Shown here one piece after another: positions 13,233-26,161 of a stretch of 47,254 nucleotides of DNA; within the stretch, counting starts at the first letter, position 1, and each line of letters opens with the position of its first letter. The notes under the pieces were generated by a model. That model was not told the DNA's origin and searched no databases. It was given only the letters and a program-made list of their open reading frames with translations. The DNA is from Haplomitrium mnioides (lineage: Eukaryota; Marchantiophyta; Haplomitriopsida; Calobryales). Made by a program: the position numbers and the translations under genes. Location of the stretch: contig JBNGIS010039310.1 of the NCBI GenBank assembly GCA_049999725.1, positions 1-47,254 of the forward strand. The letters run 5' to 3'.

Positions 13233-16200
13233 TACAAGGAAAAGGAGGGAACCCTACCTTAAACTGATTGTAGTATGGGTTCTAACTTGCTAGTTGTAGG
13301 CTTATAAAGAACACTGGTACTCCTAAGAAGTGTATGAGGGAGCTTGTTTGCTTTGGTTTAGCTTCAATAGTATCAGTACAGACAACTTGCACACTTTCAA
13401 GGAGTCTGGTTGCTTGGGCTATCTAGAGGAGGTTCTCAACTATGGTGGTAGTAGCGTCCAACAAAAACTTGAAGGGCCGTAAGAGTGCTTCCTTTTTCCC
13501 TCAAGACCGATGTAGAAGTTGCATTCAACTACTAGACAGGGCTAGTCTTTGTGTGTAGAACTGAAATTTGGTTCACATTTGGGAATTAAAAAAATAACAA
13601 AAGTAAATAAAATGCCAATGTCTGATTTTTAAATGTGTTATAAAATGGACAGTGCACAAAAGCTCAAGTCATACATAAAGACAATATCCAAATGAAAGAG
13701 ATATTTGCTAAATGATAAATATTAAATAAATACAGGTCGAGACTTTGGCCAATATAGATTACTGATTGTCTTTTTTAGAATCCAGCCAGTGCCAACAACT
13801 TCAGATTTTCCCCTCTAAGGTATGGCAAACACTCACACTCACACACACTATCACAACAAACAAAACACAAAATACTCCAATAGGAGAAGTCTACATACAA
13901 ACCCCAAACATGATAGAAACTACACTTATACACACAGTTAAACTAAACTCATACATATATACCTCACATAAATTTTAATCTTTCCTTGTACTTTTGCCAC
14001 CAACCAAATGGATCCAACCTTGGGAGTGTGTATTTGTAGTCTTGAGCTAGCTAGCACCCTTGAGGAATCTTTTTCAATAACATTGACGGCTATATCCCTC
14101 TTCTTCCGCCAACCTATATTCGCCAATCAATTTCTAGGTCCACTCCAGCAACACTTTTCTACTTCTTTCTTCATCCTATAGCTTAATCAAATCAGCCCTT
14201 TAACCACTGGCAGCTTCTGACCACCTTGTCTACTCTGAAATATTTTTAGCAATCTTCCTTCTCTTTACCTCAATCTTCAATCACTATCCCCATTTCATTT
14301 CCTTCCTTCTTCTAGTCTAATCTTTAACCACAAATTTCTACCTCCCATTGTCATCCCTATCAATCAACCATTCACCTTAAAATTTTCACTTGGTATTTCT
14401 TATCTCCCTTCTCTAGTGTAAGTAGCTTCTATGTCAGGTAATCCATCCTTATATTCTTCTTCACCAAAGACTTCCCTTCACTATCCATTTATTAGCTCTA
14501 TATTTCCTCACCTGTCTACTTCACCTTGTCCACTCGTCAACTTCACCTTTGAGTCCTTAAATACCACCTGGTACCCTTCCCGTAGTCCTTCCTTTACATT
14601 AGCCTATGGTTATGTTCTTATTTTAAAGTTGCTACATGCAACTGTTTTATTGCCAACTAAGATGCTTCCTTCCTTCTTAAGTCTCCCTTGTTCCACCACT
14701 CCCAGAGTATTGAGAAGTCACTGATCCTCCTCCACAGCTTGTGATTGGCCTCTTGGTAGAGACTGCCAAGTCAACAACACCTTCTCTTAAGACAGTTGCT
14801 CCTTACCAGTGTTTTAACCTATGTAATCCAAAATAGTGAAGGTTCATAGAGAGGAAGGGGGTGTGAGAATCAGAAACTATCCTTATTTATAAGCACCTCT
14901 CTACATCCTCAACATTGGCGGGAGAGAAGCATTAGACATGTCCCACACATTCCTCTCCAACTTCGGATCTATCAAACAATTCTTCAACCAACTCGCAACA
15001 TTATAAAGATACCATTCAAACTGTCCCATGGTTGACCTTGAGCTCCATCCCAATTCATCTAGACTCACCCCTCATTCCAGTGCAAAACTCTAGATGATCA
15101 CAATCCAAGTCCTCAATTCGGCTTATGGCGACTATGAATCTTTAGAAGCAATTTCTTAGGATCAGGTCCATGCACAGGTAGTGGCATGCTTCATGTTTGC
15201 ACGTAGTCAACTACAAGCTGAATTCAAAGGTGACGTGATGGCAGACACTCACCCTCCCACACCTTCAATCTTGAAATTGAGGGCCTTACGCAGATCATTG
15301 ACTCTCTCTTATGCTTCTTGCTCTCATCTTCAATGAAAGCAAACACTTGGCATGACAAGATTCTCTTTGAATGCTTGTTTTCTCTAGTAACATTGGTTTC
15401 TTCCTCCGTCACAAGCGCTCTTTCTCCACAATGAATTTTAGTTCTATATGAGCTCTATTTGACAAAAAAGTACAATTGGATCGATCAAAGTTATGGATGT
15501 AGCACTTCACAAACGGTTGCGCAGTCTCCCTACTGCCTTATGGATGAAGAAGCACCCACATCCATCTTATAATTTATGAAGCAACATCAATTCAACATCT
15601 GTAGCCTTCTCTCCTCATATTCGCATGCATCTTTCGAGTTCTTAGATGGGCAAAGCTTAGAATTTGAATTTGGAGGCATTGCAAGAGCTCGATGAGAGGA
15701 ACAAAACATCCTTGAGGTTGACTTAAGGTACATCAATCAATTGTTTGCTCCTTTCCTCCTTCAATGAGCGGTCTTCAGCAACCGAGCACCCCTTCTAAAA
15801 CTTAAGTCTTCCCATGTAGGCATGTTGTGCACCAACTTTGCACGATCTTCCTCTATAGTAATTCCCTCTCTAAATTTTGATGTTTTTCCCTCCCTACACC
15901 TTCAACAGACAAGATAGAACAATGGCTATCATTGTTTCAAACCATGGCCTGTCATATCCTCCTACATAGGTTGTCTTGCACTAAATGCCATCACAAGAGC
16001 TTTAGAGCCCTTGAGTGGTTCTTTTCGGATCTCCTTTCTCAAACTTATGATTAGCTCTAGAATACCTCTATTTCCATGATTTTTTGCAATCCGACATTTT
16101 CTGCAATTGACAAGTGTGCTGCGACTTGCCAACTTGTTTGTTCAAGGTTCTTGAAACATGTCCACTTCCTCTTCGGTTGCTGCCCCAATGCATGTCACCT

Positions 16201-17132
16201 TACTATGTCATCGCAACAACAAGCACCTCTTCTCAATTCTATCGTGACAGAGTTGTGCAAGGCATCATGTGATCGTGGAGATGAAGAAACACCAGATCTG
16301 CCAATTAGACATAAAAATGCATGGCATAACTCCTCTGCATGCATTTTTCTTAGGCGCATATTCGGCCTTGTGACCCAAATGCATGCTATTGTTCACCGCA
16401 ATTGTTACTCCCAACCAATAGCTCTTCCTCTCTCCCATTTTTCCACCCCAAGGACTCATCTTTTTTCTAGGTGATTGCTCCATCAATCTTTAGCAAGACA
16501 ATTTTCACCACTTGCGGCACTGCACAAGAGAGAGGCTGGAAGTGAGGGACCCCCTCCTTTTTGTTCCATGCAGCCCTAACTTCTAACGTGGGAATTGTCT
16601 TTCCTTTAACCGTGACTGTTGATATAGATCCCTTCAATTCAGCCATCACTTTAACCTTGATTTTCCCACTTGGCTGGTAGCTTAGGCTTAATAGATAATT
16701 TAATAACTAACATTAAATTTGGTGTTTTCTCTAAAACCAAATAGCTTCTCACAAATACACTTATACACTTCACACTCATACATATACAAGCACACAAACA
16801 TATGCACGCACACACACATACATGACTTACATGGGGAGCTTTTCTTTCTTCTAAATTGTTGCTTCTCCACCTTGGCTATCTAAGCTGTTGCCTACAGTTA
16901 GCCCGATACTTGTATTTTAAAAAAACCCTGTTTCTACAATTAAATTTCTAAATTCTAAAGAAATTACGATTATATCAAATTTTAATGTATTTGGATCTAT
17001 TTCCTATCTACTTGGATGGTGTCCGCTATTCGTCATGCTCTCTTCAATGTCGTTGGTGTCTCGTCTTTTGTGCTTCCTTTCTCATGTGTACTCTCCTTAC
17101 ATACACCTTGACTTCCTGTCGTGGATCTAATA
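13233..17132 (-). mobile_element. LTR-like direct repeat A (3' LTR of the gypsy element)
   Basis: Two long stretches here (13233 to about 14787 and about 16557-17132) match 20348-22472 in the same orientation. Shared landmarks include GAGGGAGCTTGTTTGCTTTGG-like text at 13346 and 20453, the phrase GCCAGTGCCAACAACTTCAG at 13784, and the AC-rich runs near 16790 and 22130. The two copies flank a - strand pol fragment, so by position this is the 3' LTR. Divergence is high, indicating great age. It differs from its partner by about 1.77 kb of extra sequence in the middle. Confidence 0.7.
14788..16556. other. 1.77-kb segment present only in LTR copy A
   Basis: The LTR match breaks after CAAGTCAACAACACC near 14788 and resumes at TTTTTGTTCCATGCA near 16557. 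The partner repeat runs straight through at about 21880. No coding region, terminal inverted repeat or poly(A) tail is evident inside. It could be an insertion here or a deletion from copy B; I cannot tell which. Confidence 0.6.
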
Positions 17133-17289
17133 GATACTTTGGTTCAATCCTAAGCGTCCCATGCAAAGAATGTAGCTTGGCTGCAATTTGGAACTCCTAA
17201 GGATTGGTAGCGACTTGGTGGCGGGGATCAGAACACAAGAGAGAGAGAGATTGACAAAACAAGAAGTAGGCCCTATTACAAACACCTCC
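17133..17289. other. Internal sequence between pol and LTR copy A
   Basis: A short noncoding stretch between the last recognisable integrase text and the LTR boundary. The polypurine tract that should abut the LTR on the - strand is not clear; a GAGAGAGAGAGA run at 17242 lies too far away to be sure. Confidence 0.4.
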
Positions 17290-18400
17290 AAACAAGACTA
17301 ATCACACACAATACAACGTTACACGATTGGCATTCACATGGACAACAAAGGTAGTACCATCTATGTGGAAAGGCTCAAATAGCCATGAGGATGAACAACT
17401 TTCACCTTTTAAGGGCCAGACTAGTGCGAGGTAAACTTAGGAGCAAATTTCAAGAATCTCATATAAAAAACAAGACACAAGTTATTGACCTCAAACATTT
17501 TTAACTTAATTTTTTTGTCATGTTTAAGCTTGGTATGATGTTGGTGTGGAAAAAATTGATCAAAGGCTTGTATCCGATCTTCTTGCAGATTTTCTAAAGT
17601 GGCAAGGTGGTGTTTCAAGGACTCTAAGGTTCTTAGCTGATTGATATTGCAACCTGCACGGAAGGGACCTAGATCTCAATGAGCAACAAAGCCTCTTTCC
17701 CATACACTAGGTAGAATGGTGTGAAATCTATGGCAATTTTAGGCATGGAGCGATAGGCTCATAAGGTCGTAGGTAGATGCTTATCCGAGTCCGATCAATG
17801 TTGAGAGGCAATTTTGGTCAAAATAGCTTTAAAGATTTTGCTGGTGCTCTCAGCCTAGCTATTTGCTTGAGGATCGTATGAGGCATATGTATGATGGTGG
17901 ATCAAGTAAAAGGTTGTGAAAGTTTTGATGACCTCATTCAAAAAATGGGTGCCAAGACCATTGACCAACTCTAAGGGGAAATCATATCAAGTTAACACTT
18001 GGGAATACAAAAAGGAAGCAATCGACATAGCATTATCAATAGGAAGTGCTATGGCTTCCACTTATTTGGTGACATAATCTATTGCCGCAAGTTTATATTG
18101 GCTTCTACGAGAGCAAGATAGTGGAGCAATGGGATTTATAAAATCCAGTCCCCATTTTTCAAATGTAGATAATGGAAGAATAAGTACCAGTGGCAGCTCT
18201 AGATTGTTTGTGGGCTTTTTGGTACATTGGCATGCATTACAAGTATGAGAAAATCTATGGGAATCTGCAAATAAAGTAGGCCACCAATAGCCTAAACATA
18301 GTACTTTCCAAGTCGTAGTCTTGCCTGCAAAATGTCCTCCATGCATAGAGGTGTAGTAGCCTTGTAAAACCTACATTGTCTGAGGAAGTACTTGACATTT
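17290..18400 (-). pseudogene. Ty3/gypsy integrase (pol, C-terminal part)
   Basis: Integrase inserts the DNA copy of the element into the genome. Reading down the - strand, the zinc-binding part gives GGHFAGKTTTWKV, YWWPTLF and CNACQCTKKP. The catalytic core begins WGLDFINPI (first Asp), continues FPLELVNGLGTHFLNEVI, and then SYDPQANS followed by AEST (the Glu). In the family the second Asp lies in a SDRGTHF-type motif; here it is Gly (VNGLGTHF), so the core is inactive. Further on come YRSMPKIAIDFTPFYLVYGKEALL, then a C-terminal stretch LKHDKKIKLKMFEVNNLCLV and FVVHVNANRV near 17300. Several stops break the frame. The order RT, RNase H, integrase is that of Ty3/gypsy rather than copia. Confidence 0.85.
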
Positions 18401-18679
18401 GCACAAAACTCCATCCATGCCTATTTGATACAAGACACCCGAGAGAATAGTGTAGGGACTAGCATATCTGGTGAAAACGTGACGTTGATCAGACTTGATA
18501 TGTGGAAGAAACCCACTCGTGAGATAAGCAATGAAATGGCTCTACCAAGGATAGGTAGCCAACTATAGATAAGGAGAGTCAGGGCTAGCCTTTGCCATTA
18601 GCAAGGTGGAAACAGGAAAAAACCACAAGTCTAGAAAACTATTGTCCAAGGAGCTCTTGGTCGCACCTATAGTTGAAAG

Positions 18680-18987
18680 TTGAACTCTTAAAGAAGAAAA
18701 ATCTAGTGGGTCAAGTTGCTAATAAGATCATATTTGTTTATGATGTACTTTAAAGAGTCATGATCTATAATGAAAGTGAAAGGGTAGCCCAAAAGGTAAT
18801 GTCAAAATTTTTGGATTGCATAAATCAGTCCAAGAGCCTTACACTTAGTCATATTATAATTTCTCTCAACCATGTTTAACTAGCATCCAACGTAATAGAT
18901 AGGACATTCTTTTTTATTCTAGACTTGTGCCAATAGTGCGTCCGTGGCAATGGAAGAAGTGTCCACCATGACAAAAAATGGAAGAGA
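18680..18987 (-). pseudogene. Retrotransposon RNase H domain (pol, middle part)
   Basis: RNase H removes the RNA strand during reverse transcription. The - strand gives VMVDTSSIATDALLAQVWN, CPIYYVGC, ERNYNMTKCKALGLIYAIQKF, then HYLLGYPFTFIIDHDSLKYI. The first motif (D-S-S in place of the usual D-A-S) and the final DHDSL match the RNase H that follows RT in Ty3/gypsy pol. At least two in-frame stops are present. It continues directly from the RT fragment and leads into integrase. Confidence 0.8.
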
Positions 18988-20172
18988 TCAGTCAATGGGA
19001 GCTAGAAAAGGCAAGGAAGCCAACACATCTTTCAAGGCCTGAAAAGCTTGTTGGCAGTCCTCACACCACACAAAGGGAACTATATGCCTTGTCAAAGTAT
19101 AGAAAGGAGCAATTATTTTGGCATAGTTCAAGCAATATCGGCGGTAATTTACTAATTTGATGAGAAAATGTTGTAATTGTTTGACTGTGGTGGGTAGGAG
19201 AAGGGAGAAAATAATGCTTACCTTTTCTAGATCTGGGTGCAGGCCTTTTTCAAAGATGATGTGACCCAGAAGTACACCTAATGGTGCTAAAAATTTACAC
19301 TTCTTTGGATTCAGAGATATGCCATAGGTTTTACAACAAGTAAATGCAAGTTTCAACTTAAAAAAATGCTTGTTTGTAGTGCTGTACATCATAAAATCAT
19401 CCAAATAAAATTCAAGACACTTCTATGATCCTTAAAGAAGGGACTCAAATGCCATGAGCATGATGCGCTAGAATGCACTAAGGGGATTGCCAGGTCAAAT
19501 ACCAGTTTGTTGTACAAATAACAACCCCAAGGCGTGGTGACAATGGTCAAATGACAAGAGTTTGGATGTAATTCAATTTGGTTGTAGCCAAAAAAGCCAT
19601 CTAGGAAACTGTAGCGTTGCTTTCCAACCACATTTTCCATAATAGTGTCTGTAAATGGAATAGGAAAATGTTAAGGTATGGTGGCAGCATTGAGGGCATT
19701 CAAATCTCCCACAAACTCGAATTGATCCATTTGGTTTTAAGACTACCATGATAGGTGAGACCTAGTCTGCAAGTCCTACGTGGGAAATAGTAACGACATG
19801 CAACATTTTTGTAATGTTCTTTTGAACTAGCTTTGTGTATTTTGGATTCAGCTTGTAAGGAAATTTTGAAATAGGGTGAGCATTTGGTCTTAACCGGGTT
19901 TGGTACTAATATATGGATGCTGGAATACCAGTCATTTCATTATATTCCTAGGCAAAGACATCAATATACTTCTGGATTTGTGGCAAGAAGGCAAGTTCTT
20001 GAGCCTCAAAAATACTCTCATAAACTTTAAGTCTTTTGTGCTCTGCTAGAAGGACAGGTAAGTCCTTAAACTGCAGTTCAAGAAAGTTATAGGCAAGAAA
20101 AAGATTGCCGAAAAGATTAAAGTCATCCTTGTTGTTGTTTGGGACCAAAAATCTAGATGTTGTATCAACCAT
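18988..20172 (-). pseudogene. Ty3/gypsy reverse transcriptase (pol, N-terminal part)
   Basis: The reverse transcriptase copies element RNA into DNA. On the - strand the text runs from LPQIQKYIDVFA (about 19960) through NAHPISKFPYKLNPKYTKLV and GLAD, to SFLDGFFGYNQIELHP (about 19590) and TTPWGCYLYNKLVFDLA. The catalytic motif is intact as EFYLDDFMMYS near 19410-19380, followed by LNPKKCKFLAPLGVLLGHII and a thumb/connection region ending FQALKDVLASLPFLAP. Frameshifts and stops break it into pieces (20172-19948, 19640-19389, 19404-18988). Gag and protease expected upstream are absent; only about 200 bases separate this from the primer-binding site, so the element lost its 5' coding part. Confidence 0.85.
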
Positions 20173-20320
20173 AGATAGATCACTAAATTGCTTCTGAAGA
20201 GATTGAAGGGAAGGAGGAGGGGCCTAGGTATACATACAAAGGACAACCCATTGACTTGAGGGTCTGATGGTTGGCGGTGAGTATTCCCACCTATCACGTG
20301 GGTGACTTAGGTTTGGTTTG

Positions 20321-20337
20321 AGGCAATGGCTCCACTA
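20321..20337 (-). other. Degenerate primer-binding site of the gypsy element
   Basis: On the - strand, just inside the right-hand LTR, the sequence TATAGTGGAGCCATTG resembles GGTATCAGAGCCATTG, the usual initiator tRNA-Met site of plant gypsy elements, with a small indel. Its position directly after the LTR terminus ACCCTACA supports the reading. Confidence 0.4.
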
Positions 20338-20347
20338 TAAGATCTTT

Positions 20348-22472
20348 GTAGGGTATAGACGGGAACTCTGCCTTAGACCGATGGTAGTATAGGTCCTAAC
20401 TTGCTGGTTGTAGGTTTATGAGAAACACTAGTACTCCTAAGAAGTGGATGACGGAGCTTGTTTGCTTTGGTTTAGCTTCAATAGTATCCATACAGACAAC
20501 CTGTACACTTTCAAGGAGCCCGGTTGCCTTGGCTATCTAGGGAAGGTTCCCAACCGTGGTGATAGTAACGCCCACAAGGAGTTTGAGGGGTGCTTCTAGG
20601 GTAGGACTTGCACTCAACTGTTGGATAGAACTGGTCTTTGTGTGCGGGATTGAAATCTGGTTTAGGTTTGGGAATGAATGACAATAACGAAAATAAGTAA
20701 AACACAACGTATGATTTTTAATTGTGTTTTAAAATGAACAGTGTAGAAAAGCTCAAGTCATGCATAAAGACAATATCTATATGAAAGAGATATCTGCTAA
20801 ATGATAAACATTAAATAAATACAGGTCCAGACTTGGGCCAATATAGAATATGAATCGTCTTTTTCAGAACGCAGCCAGAGCCAACAACTTCAAAATTTCC
20901 CCTCTAAGGTAAGGCAAAACACTCACACTCACACACATTATCACAACAAACAAAACACCACAAAATACTCTTGTGGGAGAAGTCTACATACAAACCCGAA
21001 ATATGACAAGAACTACACTTAAGTATACACAAAGGTAAACCAAACTGAGACATACATACATCACAGAAATTTTTATCTTTCCTTGTACCTTTGCCACCAA
21101 CCAGATGGATCCAACCTTAGGAGCATGTCTTTGTAGTCTTCAGCTAGCTAGCACCCTTGAGGAACCTTTTTTAATAACACCAACGACTATATACCTCTTC
21201 TTCCGCCAACCTATGTTTGCCAATCAAATTTCTAGGTCCACTCCAACAATACTTTTCTACTTCTTTCTTCCTCCTATAGCCTAATCAAATCAGCCCTTCA
21301 ACCAATGACAACTTTTGACCACCTTGTCTACTCTAAAATATCCTCAACAATCTTTCTTCTCTCTACTTCAATCTTCAATCACTATCCTCACTTCATATCC
21401 TTCCTTCTTCTAATCTAATCTTTAATTTCAAATATATGCTTCCCATTGTCATCCCTACTAATCAACCATTCACCTTAAAATTTTCACCTACTATTTCTTA
21501 TCTCCCTTCTCTAGTGTAAGCAACTTCTATGTCAGTTCATCCATCTTTATATTCTTCTTCATCAAAGACTTCCTTTCACTATCCCTTTAATAGCTCTTTA
21601 TTTCCTCACCCGTCTACTTCCTCTTGTCTACTTGTCAACTTCACCTTCTAGTCCTTAAATACCGCCTAGAATACTTCTTGCAGTCCTTCTTGTACATTAG
21701 CCAACGGTCATGTTCTTATTTTGAAACTGCTACATGTAATTGTTTTACTGCTAACTAAGAAAATCCTTTCTTCATGAGTCTCCCTTGTTCCACCACTCCA
21801 AGCGTATTAAGAGGTCGTTGATCCTCCTCCACAACATGTGTTCGACCTCTTGGTAGAGATTGCGAGGTCAACAACCCGCTTGCCAAGTTTTGTTCCATGC
21901 AACTCTTACCCCTAACGTGGGAAAAGTTTTTCCTTTTATCATGACCATTGATATAGATCCCTCCATCTCAGCCATCCATTTAATCTTGATTTTCCCAATT
22001 GGCTAGTTGCTTAGGCTTAACGGATAATTTAATACTTAATATTAAATTTTGGTGTTTTCTCTAAAGCCAAATAGCCTCTCACAAATACACTTATACACAA
22101 CACACTCATATATATACACTCAAACATGCATACTCACGCACACATACATATATGACTTATATGAGGAGTTTTTTTTTTTTTTTGAATCGTCACTTCTTTG
22201 CCTTGGCTGTCTAAGATGCTAATGTTGCTTTGAGTTGGCCCAATATCTGTATTTTCATAAAAACATTGTTGCTATAATTAAATTTCTAAATTCCAAAGAA
22301 ATTACGATTATATCCAATTTTAATGTCTTTGAATCTATTTCCTATCTACTTGGATGGTGTCTGCTGTTTGTTGTTGTTGCCTTCAATGTTGCTATTGTCT
22401 CATCTTTTGTGCTTTATTTTTTCTATAAACTCTCTCTACATGCACCTTAACTTCCCATCCTAGACCGTAACA
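20348..22472 (-). mobile_element. LTR-like direct repeat B (5' LTR of the gypsy element)
   Basis: About 2.1 kb, repeated in the same orientation at 13233-17132. Read on the - strand it starts TGTTACGGTC and ends ACCCTACA, so it has the TG...CA termini of an LTR, and a primer-binding-like site follows at once. I found no matching target-site duplication outside the two repeats, so rearrangement after insertion is likely. Confidence 0.7.
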
Positions 22473-22560
22473 CCACTCTACTACAAAGATAGACCAAAAG
22501 CAAATTCTCTTTAATATCACTCATACTTAAGAGAGGGCTCCTCCTTCTATGCCTCAATTT
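22473..22560 (+). repeat. Array leader, copy 2
   Basis: Begins CCACTCTACTACAAAGATAG and includes GACCAAAAGC and GAGAGGGCTCCTCCTTCTATG. It matches 12745-12835 and, as there, stands immediately before a 34-bp array. It abuts the end of LTR copy B exactly. Confidence 0.75.
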
Positions 22561-25500
22561 AGTGAAATAGTCTAAGCTAAAGAGGTTAACTAAGATCAAA
22601 TGTGTTAAAGTTGAAGAAGTTAATTAATATAAAATTTGTCAAAGTTGAAAAAGTTGACTAAGATCAAATGTCTCCAAGTTGAAGAAGTTAACAAAGAATA
22701 AACATATCCAAGTTGAAGAAATCAACAAAGATAAAACATGTCTAAGTTGAAGAAGTTAACAAAGATCAAATGTGTCCAAGTTGAACAAGTTAACTAAGAT
22801 CAAACGTGTCCAAGTTGAATAATTTTGCTAAGATCAAATATGCTCAAGTTGAAGAACTTGACTAAGATCATATTTGTTCAAAATGAAGAAGTTAACCAAA
22901 ACCAAACATGTACAAGTTGAAAAAGTTAACTTAAATCAAAGCTTTCTATGTTGAAGAGGTTAACTAAGATCAAATGTCTCCAAGTTGAAGATTTTAACTA
23001 AGATCAAATATATCCAAGTTGAAAGAGTTAACAAAGATCAAATCTATCAAAGTTGAAAAAGTTAACTTGGATCAAATGTGTCAAAGAAGAAGAAGTTGAC
23101 AAAGATTAAATATATCTAAGTTGAAGAAGTTAACTAAGATCAAATGTGCCAAAGTTGAAGAAGTTGACTTAGATCAAATGTGTTCAAGTTGAAAAAGCTA
23201 AAAAAAAAAATAGAATCAAACGTGTACAAATCAAAGAAGTTAACCTACATCAAACGCATCTAAGTTGAAGAAGTTTACAAAGATCAAACATATCAAAGTT
23301 GAAGAAGTTGACTAACATCAAATGTGTGGAAGATCAAGAAGTTAACTAAGATTAAATGTGTCAAAGTTGAAGAAGCTAACTATGATAAAATGTGTCAAAG
23401 TTGAAAAAGTTGACTAAGATAAAATGTGTCAAAGTTGAAGAAGTTAACTAAGATCCAATATATCTAAGTTGAAGATTTTAAATAACATCAAAGTAAACTA
23501 TGATCAATTGTATCCAAGTTAAAGAAGTAAACTATGATCAATTGTGTCAAAGTTCAATAAGTTTACTAAGATCAAATGTATCTAAGTTGTAGAAGTTAAC
23601 AAAAATCAAATGTGTCTAAGTTGAAGAAGTTAACTAAGATCAATTGTCTCTAAGTTGAAGATTTTAACAAAGATTAGATATATCCAAGTTGAAGAAGTTA
23701 ACTAAGACTAACATTGTCTAAGTTGAATAAGGTGACTTAAATCAAATGTGTCAAAGTTGAAAAAGTTTACTAAGATCAAATATATCCAAGTTGAAGAAGT
23801 TAACTAAGATCAAATGTGTACAAATTGAAGAAGTAAGCTTACATCATATATGTTCAAATTGAAGAAGTTAACTTAGATCAAACGTATTCAAGTTGAAGAA
23901 GTTAAGTTAGATCAAATGTATTCAAGTTGAAGAAGTTAACTTACATCAAACGTGTTCAAGTTGAAGAAGTTAACTTAGATCAAACTTTTTCAAGTTGAAG
24001 TAGTTGATTAAGATTAAATGTGTTAAAGTTTAAGAAGTTAACTAATATCAAATATGTCCAAGTTGAAGAAGTTAATGAAGATCAAATGTATCCAAGCTGA
24101 AAAAGTTAACTTAGATCAAATGTGTTCAAGGTGAAGAAGTTGACCAAGATGAAATGTGTCAAAGTTGAAGAAGTTAACTAATATTAAATTTGTCTAAAAA
24201 GTTAACAAAGATCCAATATGTCCAAATAGAAGAAGTTGACTAAGATGAAATGTGTCAAAGTCGAAGAAGTTAACCAAGATCAAACTTGCCCAAGTTGAAT
24301 AAGTGAACCTAGATCAAATGTATCCAAGTTGAAGAAGATGACTAAAATCAAATGTGTCCAAGCTGAAGAAGTTAACTAAGATCAAACATACAAAAGTTGA
24401 AGAAGTTGACTTAGACCAAACGTGTTCAAACTGAAGAAGTTAACTAAGATCAAATATGTCTAAGTTGAAGATGTTGACTAGGATCCAATATATCCAAGCT
24501 TAAGAAGTTAACTTAGAGATCAAATTTATCAAAGTTGAAGAAGTTGTCTAAGATCAAAATGATTCCAAGTTGAAGAAGTTTATAGTGAGATCAAATGTGT
24601 CAAAGTTGAAGAAGTTGACTAAGATCAAATGTGTCCAAGTTGAAGAAGTTAACTAAGACCAAATGTGTTAAAGTTGAATAAGTTAACTTAGATGAAATGT
24701 ATCCCAGTTGAAGAAGATGACTAAAACCAAATGTGTCCAAGTTGAAGAAGTTAACTAAGATCAAGTGTGTGCAAGTTGAAGCAATTGACTTAGATCAAAC
24801 GTGTTCAAATTGAAGAAGTTAGCTAAGATCAAATATGTCCTAGTTGAAGAAGTTGACTAAGATCAAATATATCAAAGTTGAAGAAGCTTACTAAGATCAA
24901 ATTTGTCAAAGTTGAAGAAGTTGTCCAAAATCAAATATCTCCAAGTTGAAGAAGTTAACTAAGATCAAATGTGTCCAAGGTCAATAAGGTTACTTAGATC
25001 AAATATGTCCAAGTTGAAGAAGTTGGCTTAGATCAAATGTGTTCAAGTTAAAGAAGTTAACTAAGATAAAATGTATTGAAGTTGAAGAGTTATCTAAGAT
25101 AAAAGATATCCAAGTTGAAGAAGCTAACTTAGATCAAATATTTTCAATTTGAACAAGTAGACTAAGATCAAATGTGTCTAAACTGAAGAAGTTAGCTAAA
25201 ATCAAATGTGTCCAAATTGAAGAAGTTAATTGAAATCAAATGTGTCCAAGTTCAAGAAGTTAACTTAGATCAAACATGTCAAAGTTGAAGAAGTTTACTT
25301 AGATCAAATGTGTCCATCATGAAGAAATTGATTAAGCTCAAATGTGTCTAAGTTGAAGATTTTAACTAAGATCAAATATGTCTAAGTTTAAGAAGTTAAC
25401 TAAGACCAAACGTGTCAAAGTTGAAGAAGTTGACTAATTTCATGATTGTCCAAGTTGATGAAGTTAAGTAAGATTGAACGAGTTCAAATTGAAGAAGTTA

Positions 25501-26085
25501 AATAAGATCAAATGTATCCAAGTTGAACAAGTTAATTAAGACCAAATATTTCCAATTTGAAGAAGTTAACCAAGATCAAATATGTCCAAGTTGAAGAAGT
25601 GGACTAAGATCAAATATGTCCAAGTTGAAGATTTTAGCTAAGATCAAATATGTCTAAGTTCAAGAAGTTAACTAAGATCAAATGTGTCAAAGTTGAAAAA
25701 TTTTACTAAGATAAAATGTGTCAAAGTTGAAGACTTTTACTAAGATCAAATGTGTCCAAGCTGAAGAAGTTAACTAAGATCAAACGAATCTAAGTTGAAG
25801 AAGTTAACTTAGATCAAGCGTTTCCAAGTTGAAGATATTAACTAAGATCAAATATGTCAAGTTGAAGAAGTTGACTAAGATTAAATGTATCAAAGTTGAA
25901 GAAGTTGACTAAGATCAAATATGCTCAAGTTGTAGAAGGTGAAAAAGATCAAGTGTGTACAAGTTGAAGAAGTTTACTTAAAATCAAATATGTTCAAGTT
26001 GAAGAAGTTGACTAAGATCAAATGTGTTCAAGTTATAGAAGTTAACTTAGATCAAACATGTTCAAGTTTACTGAGATCAAGTGGA
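22561..26085 (+). repeat. 34-bp minisatellite array 2
   Basis: About 3.5 kb of the same 34-bp unit as array 1, roughly 103 units by length, in the same orientation. Units differ by scattered substitutions and small indels. The array runs up to within about 80 bases of a TATA box and LTR end, so it appears to be the U3 region of an LTR. It is noncoding. Confidence 0.95.
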
Positions 26086-26161
26086 GAATAAGATTACTTT
26101 AAGGGCTGAAATCGGAAGTGATTTGTGAGTGAAGTAAGTAAGATGACACCTTCTTCTCAAG

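Noticed and set aside
13766-14724. Short open frames in LTR copy A
   Set aside because: They are not conserved as open frames in the matching repeat at 20.8-21.8 kb.
16076-16474. 132-codon open frame on + strand
   Set aside because: No family motif; it lies in the extra segment of an LTR-like repeat and partly overlaps an equally featureless open frame on the other strand.
22561-26085. Centromeric satellite
   Set aside because: The unit is only 34 bp, the arrays are short and highly diverged, and one abuts an LTR promoter and primer-binding site.
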